A stretch of DNA of 64,000 nt, taken from NCBI GenBank assembly GCA_903904605.1, contig CAIVDC010000008.1:118849-182848 (forward strand), given 5' to 3'. The stretch is from an uncultured Sterolibacterium sp. Lineage in GTDB: Bacteria > Pseudomonadota > Gammaproteobacteria > Burkholderiales > Rhodocyclaceae. Both the position numbers and the translations under genes were made by a program. The number at the start of each line of letters is the position of its first letter. Positions within the stretch are counted from its first letter, which is position 1. Of the stretch, positions 36,312 to 44,839 are shown in pieces. The notes below the pieces were generated by a model, which saw only the letters and a program-made list of their open reading frames with translations, ran no database searches and was not told the DNA's origin.

Positions 36312-38108
36312 TCAAAGGTCCAATTGCAGTGCCGCCAGCCTGGCATAGAGCCCGCCCCGATTGCGCAGCTCGTCGGCGGTGCCGCATTCGACAATACGGC
36401 CCCGTTCCATCACCACGATCCGGTCGACTTTTTGCACCGTTGCCAGGCGATGAGCGATGATCAGCGTCGTCCGCCCCTGCATGGCCGCGGCCAGGCCGGC
36501 CTGAACAAGAATTTCCGATTCCGCATCCAGGGCGCTGGTGGCTTCGTCAAGCAACAGCAGCGGTGCGCCTTTCAGGATGGCGCGCGCAATCGCGATGCGC
36601 TGGCGCTGGCCGCCCGACAAGCGGGTGCCGCGTTCCCCGAGGAAAGTCTGGTAGCCCTCGGGCAAGCGGTCGATAAACTCGTCGACCAGGGCGGCACGGG
36701 CCGCCCTCATCACCTCCTCGTCGCTCGCCGCGCTGCGCCCGTAACGGATGTTCTCGAGCGCATTGGCCGAGAAGATCACCGGATCCTGCGGAACGATGGC
36801 GATGCCGCGGCGGAGATCGTGCAAGCTCAATTGGCGGATATCCTGTCCGTTGATCCGGATGCGGCCGTCGGACACTTCGTAGTAACGCAGCAGCAATTGG
36901 AACAAGCTGGTCTTGCCGGCGCCTGAAGGCCCGACCAGGGCGACGCTTTCTCCCGCGGCGATGTCGAGACTGATGCCGTCCAGCGCCTTCGTTTCGGGCC
37001 GCGCGGGGTAACAGAACGTGACCTTTTCCAGCGCGATGGCCGCCTGGCCCGAATCGACCGGCTGTTGCGGCCGGGCGGCTTCGGCGAGGGTGGCTTCGGC
37101 GTGGAGCAGATCGAGCAGGCGCTCGGTCGCCCCGGCGGCCCGCATCACGTCGCCCCACACCTCGGCCATGGTCGCAATGGCGCCGGCCACCAGCGCCGCA
37201 TAAAGGACGAAGGAGGCCAGCTGGCCTCCGGTCAGGATGCCGGCGTGGACCTGGCGTGCCCCTATCCATAACACGAAGATGATCGTCCCCATCATCGCGG
37301 TGATGGTCAATGCGGTGAGCGCGGCGCGGACCCGGGTCCGCCTGATGGCGGTCACGAAGCTCTTTTCAGTGCGCTCGGCGAATCGCCCGGCTTCCAGAAG
37401 CTCTTGGGTATAAGCCTGCACCGTGGGCATGGCGTTGAGGATTTCGCCGGCCAGCGCCGATGCGTCGGCGATCCTATCCTGGGACTCCCGCGAGAGCCGC
37501 TTGACCTTGCGGCCGATGGCGAGGATGGGCAGCGTCAGCAATACCATCAGGCCGAGGTTCAGGGAAAAGAGATAGAAACTGGTGACGGCCAGCATGGCCA
37601 TGCCGCCGACGAACTGGAACAGGCTGCGCAGGCCCATCGAAATGGAACTGCCGACCACGGTCTGGATGAGCGTCGTATCGCCGGTCAGACGGGACAGAAC
37701 CTCCCCGGTCTGCAATGTCTCGAAAAACTGCGGCGACTGGGACAAGACGCGCGCATAGACGGCGCAGCGCAGATCCGCCGTCGCCCGTTCCCCCACCCAG
37801 GAAACGGTGTAATAGCGCGTAGAGACGGCAAGCGCCCAGAAGCCCGCCAGCACGAACAGCGCGATGAAGTGCTGGTTCAGGCTCAATGCGCCGAGCAGGC
37901 CAGCGCTGGGCTGCTGACGGCCGCCGAAGCCGAAATCGATAAGGTCGCGAAAGGCCAGCGGCACCAGCAGAATGGTGGCAGAGCCGAGGCACAGCAGGAC
38001 GAAGGCCAGTACGAGCCGTGCCCGGTAAGGCGCGAGGAATGGCCACAGGCCCGTCAATGCCGATAGGCGTTTGAGGCTTGCGGGCGGGCTTCGGACTTCG
38101 CTGGGCAT
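36312..38108 (-). CDS. ABC exporter, fused permease-ATPase (MsbA/multidrug type)
   Basis: A 598-residue half-transporter that works as a homodimer. Residues 1-330 form the six-helix exporter domain (LVLAFVLLCLGSATILLVPL). The ATPase domain has Walker A GPSGAGKTSLF, Q-loop IVPQDPVIFSANALENIRYG, signature LSGGQRQRIAIARAIL, Walker B LLLLDEATSALD and the switch His in IIAHRLATVQ. All are intact. The group includes lipid A flippases and multidrug exporters; the short loops do not let me choose. It is read from just downstream of the amidohydrolase remnant. Confidence 0.92.
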   Translation of the reverse strand: MPSEVRSPPASLKRLSALTGLWPFLAPYRARLVLAFVLLCLGSATILLVPLAFRDLIDFGFGGRQQPSAGLLGALSLNQHFIALFVLAGFWALAVSTRYYTVSWVGERATADLRCAVYARVLSQSPQFFETLQTGEVLSRLTGDTTLIQTVVGSSISMGLRSLFQFVGGMAMLAVTSFYLFSLNLGLMVLLTLPILAIGRKVKRLSRESQDRIADASALAGEILNAMPTVQAYTQELLEAGRFAERTEKSFVTAIRRTRVRAALTALTITAMMGTIIFVLWIGARQVHAGILTGGQLASFVLYAALVAGAIATMAEVWGDVMRAAGATERLLDLLHAEATLAEAARPQQPVDSGQAAIALEKVTFCYPARPETKALDGISLDIAAGESVALVGPSGAGKTSLFQLLLRYYEVSDGRIRINGQDIRQLSLHDLRRGIAIVPQDPVIFSANALENIRYGRSAASDEEVMRAARAALVDEFIDRLPEGYQTFLGERGTRLSGGQRQRIAIARAILKGAPLLLLDEATSALDAESEILVQAGLAAAMQGRTTLIIAHRLATVQKVDRIVVMERGRIVECGTADELRNRGGLYARLAALQLDL

Positions 38109-38148
38109 AGGCGATTATCGTTCTTCCCGGCGCCCTCTGCTCGTTAAC

Positions 38149-38451
38149 TCAGCCGATCAGGTCGCCCGCAGCCGGTTTGCCGTCGGCCGTGGCGCGCTTC
38201 AGAAGGAACAGGGACAGTCGAGACCCCAGCGGGTGCTGAAGGCCGAACGGCGCCGCAGGGGCCAGGCCGGCGCCGTAGACCACCTTGCCGCCGACCACGG
38301 TCATCACCGATTCCGGTTCCTTGATCGCATCCTCCGGAATGCTGAAGTAATCGCCTGACAGGACCACGAGTTCGGCGAACTGCGCCCGGGACTGAGCGCC
38401 GCATTCGAAGCTGTCCCCGGTCTCGAAACCTGCTCCCTGCCGTGGGCACAT
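38149..38451 (-). pseudogene. C-terminal remnant of an amidohydrolase (YtcJ-type)
   Basis: Only about 100 codons remain. The stretch FAELVVLSGDYFSIPEDAIK followed by ESVMTVVGGKVVYGAG is the C-terminal end of metal-dependent amidohydrolases, which are normally over 500 residues. The whole catalytic barrel is missing. The reading frame opens by chance before the homologous part and ends normally. It lies on the same strand 50 bases after livF, so a once-complete gene was probably cut when this region was rearranged. Confidence 0.75.
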
Positions 38452-38501
38452 GGAGGGTCGTCACATGAATGAAGCGCCATCTCCGTTTCCCTTTTGAGTT
38501 G

Positions 38502-39212
38502 CTACCCCGACTCGCCGAGATAGGCGCGCCGGATATGCGGCTGCGTCAGCAGATCCGCCGGAGACCCTTCGGCTATGATCCGGCCTTCTTCCAGGACATA
38601 GGCGCGCGCCGCGATCTCCAGCGCCATGGCCACGTTCTGCTCGACCAGCAGCACGGCAACGCCGCTTTCGTTGATCTCGCGAATCACCTTGAACATATCC
38701 AGCACGATAGCCGGGGCAAGTCCCAGGGACGGCTCGTCGAGGAGGAGCAGACGCGGCTTGGCCATCAGCGCCCGGCCTATCGCCACCATTTGCTGCTGGC
38801 CGCCCGAGAGCGCGCCCGCAGGCGCTTCCAGACGGGTCTTGAGTGCCGGGAAGATGGCGAGCACCCGCTCCAGGGATTGCTGCCGATTGACGCGCGCGGC
38901 AGGCCGGTAGCTGCCGAGTTCGAGGTTCTCGCGGACGCTCATCGTGGCGAACAGCCGCCGCCCTTCCGGAACGATGGCGATGCCCTGGTCGCAGAACCTG
39001 TGCCTGGGCAACCGGTTCAGGCTGAGCCCGTCCATGGAGAGCGTGCCGGAGGCGACGCGGTTCAAGCCGGCAATGGCATTGATGAGGGTGGTCTTGCCCG
39101 CACCGTTGGGCCCGACGACGCAGACCAGTTCGCCGGCGGCGATCCTGAGCGAGACATCCCACAGCGCGGTGGCCGCGCCGTAACAGACCTGGATGCGGTC
39201 GAGTTCAAGCAT
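38502..39212 (-). CDS. livF: Branched-chain-type ABC transporter ATPase LivF
   Basis: The second ATPase of a Liv-type importer, 236 residues. Walker A GPNGAGKTTLINAIAG, signature LSGGQQQMVAIGRALM, Walker B LLLLDEPSLGLAP and the switch His-equivalent region VLLVEQNVAMAL are intact; Q at the switch-His position (EQN) is normal for LivF. It overlaps the fused LivMG gene by eight bases. It is the last intact gene of the operon that begins with the bicupin. Confidence 0.94.
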   Translation of the reverse strand: MLELDRIQVCYGAATALWDVSLRIAAGELVCVVGPNGAGKTTLINAIAGLNRVASGTLSMDGLSLNRLPRHRFCDQGIAIVPEGRRLFATMSVRENLELGSYRPAARVNRQQSLERVLAIFPALKTRLEAPAGALSGGQQQMVAIGRALMAKPRLLLLDEPSLGLAPAIVLDMFKVIREINESGVAVLLVEQNVAMALEIAARAYVLEEGRIIAEGSPADLLTQPHIRRAYLGESG

Positions 39213-40938
39213 GGGGTTTGCCCAGATAGACGGTGACCACTTCCGGACGGCGCATCACGTCATCGGGCCTGCCCTCGGCGATCACTTTGCCGTAGTTCAA
39301 GACGACGATACGATCGGAGAGTTCCATCACCGCATGCATTACATGCTCGACGAAGACAATCGTCGCGCCCCGATCGCGTATCGCCCGGATGGTGCTGATC
39401 GCATGCTCGATTTCCGAGGGCGTCAGACCCGAGAGCACTTCGTCGAGCAGCAGCAGGCTCGGCTTTGCTGCGAGGGCGCGGGCGAGTTCGAGGAACTTTC
39501 GCTGATGAAGATTGAGATCTTCGGGCAGGGCATCGGCCTTGTCGCCAAGCCCGGTGAATTCCAGCCAGTACAGGGCTTCGGATTCTGCGGCCACCCTGTC
39601 CAGGGCGGCGCGGCCGAACATTGCGGGCAGGGTGACGTTCTGGAGCACGGTGAAGTGCGCGAAAGGACGGGGTATCTGGTAGGTGCGGGCGATCCCCGCC
39701 CGGGCCACGGCGTGGGCGGCCAGCCCCGTGATGTCGCGGCCAGCGAAGACGATGTTTCCGGAATCCGAGCGGTAATGTCCGCTGACGAGATTGATCAGCG
39801 TGGACTTTCCCGAGCCGTTCGGCCCGACCAGGCCCAGGATCTCTCCCCGGCGCACCTCGACATCGGCGCCATCGAGCGCCTGCAATCCGTTGAATGCCTT
39901 TGCCAGGCCGCTGATCTTGAGCAGTGTTTCGGCAGGTGCCGGCGCCGCCACCGTCGCCGGGGGCACGGCAGTGACCGCCGTGACCGCCGTGACGCGGCGA
40001 CGGCGCTGCAGCCGCGGAATGAAGCGGCCGAGCAAACCTTCGGGCATGAACAGGATGACCACGATCAGGATGAGTCCGACGGCGGCGCGCCCCGCCACCG
40101 GATAATCGCCTGCGGTGAAGCCATAGAGCAGTCCGGTGATGACCGTCGCCCCGACCGCGGGGCCGAGCCAGTGGCGGGTGCCGCCCAGCACGCTCATCAG
40201 GACGACGTTCAGGGGCACGATGATGGAGAAAGTCTCGCCGACCGTGACATAGGAAATGAACATGGCATGAATGCCGCCGGCAATTCCCGCGAGGCCGGAC
40301 GACAGTCCGAAGGCCATGAGCTTGTAGCGGAATGTCGGCACCCCCATAACTTCGGCGACATCCTCGTCGTCATGGATGGCAAACAGTCCCGTGCCCAGCT
40401 TGGATCCATAGATGCGGTAGGAGATCCACAAGGTTAGGAGTGCCATTCCCAGGCCCAGGATATAAAGCGTCGAAGACGGCGAAGACAGTATCGCCGGCAG
40501 CGGCACGGCGGAGAGGGATACCCCCTGACCGCCGTCGATGGGCGTGTTCAGCACGATGGTGGCGAGCACGAAGGTGACGGCCAGCGTGAGCAGGGCAAAC
40601 AGTTCGCCGCGCAGGCGGCGCAGGCGGAAAACTACGGCGCCGACGCCGACGCCGAGGAGTGCACTGATGAGTCCGGCCGCCGGCAAGGTCCACAGGAAGG
40701 GCAGCTCGAAGCGGCCGGCGAGCGTCGCCGTGGTGTACATGCCGGCGCCGAAGAAGGCGCCGTGGCCGAAGGAAAAGTAGCCGGAATAGCCGGAGAGGAT
40801 GTTCCACGAGGTGGCCATGACCACAGCCGAAAAGATCAGGTAGAGAAAGGACTCGTAGAAGGGCGGCAGTCCGAGAAAGGGTACCGCCGCCAACGCGAGT
40901 CCGGCAACGGCGATCCCTCCGGGTAGGGAAAGTCTCAT
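39205..40938 (-). CDS. LivM-LivG fusion: permease joined to ATPase
   Basis: A 577-residue fusion. Residues 1-310 are a LivM permease (YSGYFSFGHGAFFGAGMYTT, GTFRYKLMAF-type loop, LSVLGGTRHWLGPAVGA). A VTAVTAVTAV linker leads into a LivG ATPase from about residue 335 (Walker A GPNGSGKSTLINLVSG, Walker B LLLLDEVLSGLTPSE, switch His in FVEHVMHAVMEL). The ABC signature reads LNLHQRKFLELARAL in place of LSxGQ, so its signature Ser is lost. The ATG overlaps the livH stop by four bases. In the second Liv operon of this window the same parts are separate genes. Confidence 0.92.
   Translation of the reverse strand: MRLSLPGGIAVAGLALAAVPFLGLPPFYESFLYLIFSAVVMATSWNILSGYSGYFSFGHGAFFGAGMYTTATLAGRFELPFLWTLPAAGLISALLGVGVGAVVFRLRRLRGELFALLTLAVTFVLATIVLNTPIDGGQGVSLSAVPLPAILSSPSSTLYILGLGMALLTLWISYRIYGSKLGTGLFAIHDDEDVAEVMGVPTFRYKLMAFGLSSGLAGIAGGIHAMFISYVTVGETFSIIVPLNVVLMSVLGGTRHWLGPAVGATVITGLLYGFTAGDYPVAGRAAVGLILIVVILFMPEGLLGRFIPRLQRRRRVTAVTAVTAVPPATVAAPAPAETLLKISGLAKAFNGLQALDGADVEVRRGEILGLVGPNGSGKSTLINLVSGHYRSDSGNIVFAGRDITGLAAHAVARAGIARTYQIPRPFAHFTVLQNVTLPAMFGRAALDRVAAESEALYWLEFTGLGDKADALPEDLNLHQRKFLELARALAAKPSLLLLDEVLSGLTPSEIEHAISTIRAIRDRGATIVFVEHVMHAVMELSDRIVVLNYGKVIAEGRPDDVMRRPEVVTVYLGKPHA
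39971..39997 (-). repeat. Nine-base tandem repeat in the LivM-LivG linker
   Basis: Two exact copies and one partial copy of GTGACCGCC (plus strand) encode Val-Thr-Ala repeats in the linker joining the two domains. Slippage here would change linker length by whole codons without shifting frame. Confidence 0.7.
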
Positions 40939-41792
40939 ATCGTGTCCGCGCGCGTCAGGAGCACGAGGATCAACAGGGAAAAGGAAACCAGCGGCGCCCA
41001 GGCCGGAGAAATCAGCGCCATGGTCATGGCTTCGGCGACCCCGATGACGATGCCGGCGACCAGCGGGCCGAGCGGATTGCCCAGCCCGCCGATCATCACC
41101 GCGGCGAACACGACGCCGATCCAGGCATAGATCTGCGACGGCGAAAGCGTGTAGGACAGCGCCAGGCACAGGCCGGCAACGCCGGCAAAGGCGGCGGCCA
41201 TGCCGGAGAGCAGCAGCGCCAGCATCCGCTGATTGACTCCGAAGGCCGAGGCAATCTGCCCATCCTCGGCCGCCGCGCGCATCGCGCGGCCCAGATCGGT
41301 GTAGCGGAGCAGAGCCCAGGTCGACAGCGACAGCGCTATTGAAATCAGCAGGGTGAGAAGTTCGGGCAGCGGCAGGTAGAGGGTGCCGATCTTGAATTTC
41401 ATGTCGCCGTAGGACGACTCAAGGTTGCGGAAATCCGCGGTCCAGATCCACTGGATCGAGCTCTCGATGATTACGGTGAGGCCGAAGGTGACCAGCAGGG
41501 AATTGAAGGGGCTGATGGCAAAGCGCGACAGCAGCCATTGCATCAGGACCCCGAAGGCGAAGAAACAGGGCAGGATCACCACCAGCGTCGCCAGCGGATC
41601 CATGCCGACGACGGTGGTGAGCTGAAAGGTGAGATACGCTCCGAGAAAGGCGAGGGCGAAGTGCGCCAGATTGATCTGGCGCAGCATGCCCCAGGAAAGA
41701 GAGAGGCCGAGACCCAGCAGGCCGTACAACGAGCCGATGAATATCCCTGAAAGCAAAGACTGGCCGAGTAGGGTCCAGCTCGGAAAATTCAT
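40935..41792 (-). CDS. livH: Branched-chain-type ABC permease LivH
   Basis: A 285-residue permease with about eight helices. Family stretches are GSLYGLLGLGLSLSWGMLRQ, MRAAAEDGQIASAFGVNQ (the ATPase-contact loop) and YAWIGVVFAAVMIGGLGNPL. It starts 22 bases after the binding-protein gene and overlaps livMG by four bases (ATGA). The substrate is not necessarily an amino acid; Liv-type systems also carry amides, urea and aromatic acids. Confidence 0.93.
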   Translation of the reverse strand: MNFPSWTLLGQSLLSGIFIGSLYGLLGLGLSLSWGMLRQINLAHFALAFLGAYLTFQLTTVVGMDPLATLVVILPCFFAFGVLMQWLLSRFAISPFNSLLVTFGLTVIIESSIQWIWTADFRNLESSYGDMKFKIGTLYLPLPELLTLLISIALSLSTWALLRYTDLGRAMRAAAEDGQIASAFGVNQRMLALLLSGMAAAFAGVAGLCLALSYTLSPSQIYAWIGVVFAAVMIGGLGNPLGPLVAGIVIGVAEAMTMALISPAWAPLVSFSLLILVLLTRADTI

Positions 41793-41814
41793 CGGCGATT
41801 TTACCTAATGGTCT

Positions 41815-43023
41815 CTACGGAACGAGCAGCTTGGCGCCGGGGGCGGCCCATTCCTTCGGCCATACCGTGACCCAGTGGCCGTTCTGCACCTGCTTCAAGC
41901 GCATCAGGTCGTCGCCGAAATTGTTCGGGCCGTCGAAGCGCAGACTGCCCTGAATGGTGTCGACCCGGTGGGTCTTCAACCATTGGGAAAGCACCTTGTC
42001 GTCGAGGCTCTTGGTCGCGGTGACCGCCGCCTCGATGATCTGCCACGCCGAGTAGGAGGCCGCGGCCTGGGTTTCCACCGCGTTGTCGGGCAGTCCGGCC
42101 TTGGCCGCGCGCTCGTTGTAGATCTTGACGAAGGCGGCAGCGGTGGGATTATTGGTGAACGGCGGATGCTGCTCGAAAATCGATCCGGCCAAGGCGTGCT
42201 CCGCTCCCGGCGCCTTGGCCAGGGGGCCGGGCGCAGGATACATGTAGTACTGCAGCGGCGGCGCGTAGTCGATCTTCTTCATGGCGTCGAGCAGCTGGTT
42301 GCCTTCGAGGCCGAGGGCACCGACGAAGACGAAGTCGGGATTGGCATCCTTCAGACGGCTGGCAATCGGACCGAAATCCTTGTTGCCGAACTCCCATTCG
42401 AGGAACAGCACTTCCTTCAGGCCGCGCTTCTTCGCCACTTCGCGCATGCCCTCCGACATGACATAGACGGATGGAAACTTGCTGGTGACGATGGCGATGG
42501 TCTTGGGCGACTTGCCCACCGAGGCGAATGCGTCCAGCAGGTGGTTGGTCACTGTCGTCGCCGGATCGGGGCCGACCGACCAGGCCGGGAACTGCATGTC
42601 GTACTTGGCCAGACTGGGGATGCCCAGGGTGTGATGAACCAGCATCTTGTGATACTTCTGCGCCACCCCCATGGCCGAAAGGATGTTGCCGGTGGCATAG
42701 GGTCCGAGCAGGAGATCCACATGGTCCACGGTGATCAGCTGTTCGTATAGCGTCCGCGCGACATCCGGCTTGGACTGGTCGTCCTTTACGATCCACTCCA
42801 CCGGGCGGCCGAGCAGGCCGCCCCGCTTGTTCAGTTCCTCGACATAGATTTCTCCGGTGAGCTTGTGGATCATCGCCGTCGCCGCGAGCGGCCCGGTCAA
42901 GGCCAGCGTGCTGCCGATCTTGATCGGCGGGCCCGCCGGCGCGGCGGCAACGGGCTGCAGCACCATCCCGAGCGACAACAGCGCGCCGCCCGCAGCCAGG
43001 ATAAGTCGTGTGATGGGTTTCAT
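41815..43023 (-). CDS. Liv-type ABC transporter substrate-binding protein
   Basis: A 402-residue periplasmic protein with a signal peptide (MKPITRLILAAGGALLSLGM, cleavage near PVAAA). The type I binding fold begins PIKIGSTLALTGPLAATAM. Segments such as LLLGPYATGNILSAMGVAQK and NPDFVFVGALGLEGNQLLDA are typical of HAAT/LivK-family proteins. It sits between the SDR gene and livH, so the ligand is probably the substrate handled by the bicupin/SDR enzymes. The ligand cannot be named. Confidence 0.9.
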   Translation of the reverse strand: MKPITRLILAAGGALLSLGMVLQPVAAAPAGPPIKIGSTLALTGPLAATAMIHKLTGEIYVEELNKRGGLLGRPVEWIVKDDQSKPDVARTLYEQLITVDHVDLLLGPYATGNILSAMGVAQKYHKMLVHHTLGIPSLAKYDMQFPAWSVGPDPATTVTNHLLDAFASVGKSPKTIAIVTSKFPSVYVMSEGMREVAKKRGLKEVLFLEWEFGNKDFGPIASRLKDANPDFVFVGALGLEGNQLLDAMKKIDYAPPLQYYMYPAPGPLAKAPGAEHALAGSIFEQHPPFTNNPTAAAFVKIYNERAAKAGLPDNAVETQAAASYSAWQIIEAAVTATKSLDDKVLSQWLKTHRVDTIQGSLRFDGPNNFGDDLMRLKQVQNGHWVTVWPKEWAAPGAKLLVP

Positions 43024-43056
43024 GTGTTCTCCTCCTTCATGTGAGTATTATGATTT

Positions 43057-43749
43057 CTAGGTCAGCAGCCAGCCGCCATCGACGTTGAGGTTGACCCCGT
43101 TGACCGACCGGTTGTCGAGCAGGAAGAGTACCGCGCCGACGACGTCGTCGGTCGTCGCCAATCGCCCGATCGGAGTACGCACTCTGACATTTTCGAGCAC
43201 CGCAGGAGGTTTCCCGCTCCAGGCCGGCGTGTCGCCGACCACGCCGGGATGCACGGCATTGACGCGCACCGGCGCCAGTTCCACCGCCAGCGTCTTCACC
43301 ATGCTGGTGATGCCGCCATTCACCGTCGTGACCGTTGTCGAGCCGGGATATGGACGCTCCTTGGCCAGACCGCCGAAGAGCACCACGGCAGCGTCGGCGG
43401 CAAAGTGCGGGGCCAGGGTATGAACCACTTCGGTGTAACCGACCAGCTTGAGCGTCACCAGGCGGATCGCGCTCTCGATGTTGTAATTCTTCACGCTGTT
43501 CTCGTCGCGTTCGATGGCCGCCAGAACCACATGCTTGACCGGAGCGATGCCGGCAAGCCGCGCGGCAATTTCTTCCGGACGGGTAAGATCCAAAGCCAGC
43601 CCCCGCGTCCGGCCGCCGATTTCCGCGGCAATGGCGGCCGCTCGTGCGGCGTCCCGGCCGGTGATCACGACATCCTCGCCACGGTTCGCGAGCACTTGCG
43701 CCAACTGGCGTCCGATGCCCGATGTTCCTCCCACAATGACTGAACTCAT
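43057..43749 (-). CDS. SDR-fold protein lacking the catalytic triad
   Basis: The 230-residue protein has an SDR Rossmann fold: VGGTSGIGRQLAQVL for cofactor binding, VNAVHPGVVGDTP, and the C-terminal VNGVNLNVDGGWLLT. The active site is not canonical. Aligning to TxxYxxxKxA, the Tyr and Lys positions read V and N (TTVTTVNGGITSMVKTLAVE), and the serine strand reads VVLFGGLAK. All three catalytic residues are therefore missing. The ATG is set by GGAGG. It lies between the bicupin and the Liv binding protein. It may bind a nucleotide without oxidoreductase activity, or use different chemistry. Confidence 0.88.
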   Translation of the reverse strand: MSSVIVGGTSGIGRQLAQVLANRGEDVVITGRDAARAAAIAAEIGGRTRGLALDLTRPEEIAARLAGIAPVKHVVLAAIERDENSVKNYNIESAIRLVTLKLVGYTEVVHTLAPHFAADAAVVLFGGLAKERPYPGSTTVTTVNGGITSMVKTLAVELAPVRVNAVHPGVVGDTPAWSGKPPAVLENVRVRTPIGRLATTDDVVGAVLFLLDNRSVNGVNLNVDGGWLLT

Positions 43750-43802
43750 GTTGCCTCCATGGTCTTGAATGCTTCCCCTGATTACGATGTACGATGAGAC
43801 GG

Positions 43803-44717
43803 TCAAGCGCCGGCCGCCGCGGCTTCCGCCGCTATTTTCTCCCTGAGATAATCCCAGTCGCGATCGAAGCGGTAACCGTGCCTCGCCGGAAGCTGGGGCG
43901 ACTGGGTTTCCAGCCAGCGCACGGTGCGGCCGCTAGTATTGTAGAAGGCGTGGATGCAACCGACGCCCGTCCAGAAGACGTCGCCCGCCCGCAGCGTATA
44001 ACGCACGTCGTCGGCGACCGCTTCGACCTCGCCATCGAGAATGATGTAGGACTCTTCCATGGGGTGGTCATGGGGTTGGGCGACGCCGCCGGGCTGATAT
44101 TCGACCATGAACATCGACGACAACTGGGCATCGAGGCGCTGGTCGACCAGCATCTTCAGCGCGATGCCGCTGTAGGCGAGCAGCGCCGTCGACATGCTCG
44201 CCGACACCGTGGGGGCATCGACCCCGGCGCCGGCCTTGAGATTGTCGAGCACGATATCGCCTTCGGCCATACGGAAGAGGTGCCGGGAACGCGGATCCCG
44301 GATATCCAGCGCCATCCGTTGATAGCCCGCCGCCGGACCCAGGAAGAAAGTGTCCGTGGCAGCACCTTCCGGCCGCGGCTGCGGCGCCATCATGTCGATC
44401 CAGCGGCTCGCTACCTTCCCGGACCCTTCCCAGGCATGCGGCACGCCGACCGGGATCAGACCGCAGGCGCCGGGCACGAGGGGGTAACCGCGCCCGTCGA
44501 GGATCAATGTCGGTTCGCCGGCGAGAACGAAGAAACTCTCTTCGAACGAGTGAATGTGGCTGTCGATCCGGCCGCCGGCATCCAGGGCGCACAAGCCCAC
44601 GCCCATATGAACAGAGCCTGCTGCCGCATCGACCACGGAACAGCGTTTAAAGCCGCTGCTGGTCCGTTCATAGGCGGTCAGCAGTTTGATATCTTCGGCA
44701 CAAAGGAAATGATGCAT
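43803..44717 (-). CDS. Bicupin protein (ureidoglycine-aminohydrolase-like fold)
   Basis: The 304-residue protein has two cupin domains. The first is HIHSFEESFFVLAGEP (about residues 70-85) with the second motif GLIPVGVPHAWEGSG. The second is QPHDHPMEESYIILDGEVEA with VGCIHAFYNTSG. Both have the His/Glu metal ligands. Two-cupin proteins of this size include (S)-ureidoglycine aminohydrolase and various dioxygenases. The start MHHFLCAEDIKLL is preceded by GAGG. It is the first gene of the Liv operon and divergent from a cupin-sensor regulator. Confidence 0.85.
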   Translation of the reverse strand: MHHFLCAEDIKLLTAYERTSSGFKRCSVVDAAAGSVHMGVGLCALDAGGRIDSHIHSFEESFFVLAGEPTLILDGRGYPLVPGACGLIPVGVPHAWEGSGKVASRWIDMMAPQPRPEGAATDTFFLGPAAGYQRMALDIRDPRSRHLFRMAEGDIVLDNLKAGAGVDAPTVSASMSTALLAYSGIALKMLVDQRLDAQLSSMFMVEYQPGGVAQPHDHPMEESYIILDGEVEAVADDVRYTLRAGDVFWTGVGCIHAFYNTSGRTVRWLETQSPQLPARHGYRFDRDWDYLREKIAAEAAAAGA

Positions 44718-44739
44718 GCTGGGCCTCGCAACGTTCAGT

Positions 44740-44770
44740 ATTATGCGACATGTGAAGCATCGCCGAACAA
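44740..44770 (-). promoter_or_regulatory. Candidate promoter of the bicupin-SDR-Liv operon
   Basis: On the minus strand, TTGTTC (44770-44765) and CATAAT (44745-44740) are separated by 19 bases and lie 23 bases before the bicupin ATG. It mirrors the opposing promoter exactly in spacing. Confidence 0.5.
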
Positions 44771-44780
44771 TAAGCGGGCC

Positions 44781-44794
44781 TGACATCTCTGTCA
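44781..44794. promoter_or_regulatory. Candidate operator TGACA-N4-TGTCA
   Basis: A perfect inverted repeat, TGACA-TCTC-TGTCA, sits almost exactly midway between the two divergent -35 elements. It is the natural site for the XRE-cupin regulator encoded alongside, which would let one dimer control both promoters. Confidence 0.6.
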
Positions 44795-44802
44795 ACAGCA
44801 TA

Positions 44803-44833
44803 TTGTCCAGCCTAGCCAAACACTGTGTATACT
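44803..44833 (+). promoter_or_regulatory. Candidate promoter of the XRE-cupin regulator
   Basis: TTGTCC and TATACT are separated by 19 bases. The predicted start point falls at about 44840, on an in-frame ATG, and no ribosome-binding site is visible before any candidate start. This suggests a leaderless transcript. Confidence 0.5.
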
Positions 44834-44839
44834 ATGGCC

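Noticed and set aside
40939..41169. 77-codon upstream extension of the LivM-LivG frame
   Set aside because: The extension overlaps livH and does not look like a permease; the ATG overlapping the livH stop by four bases gives the correct N-terminus.
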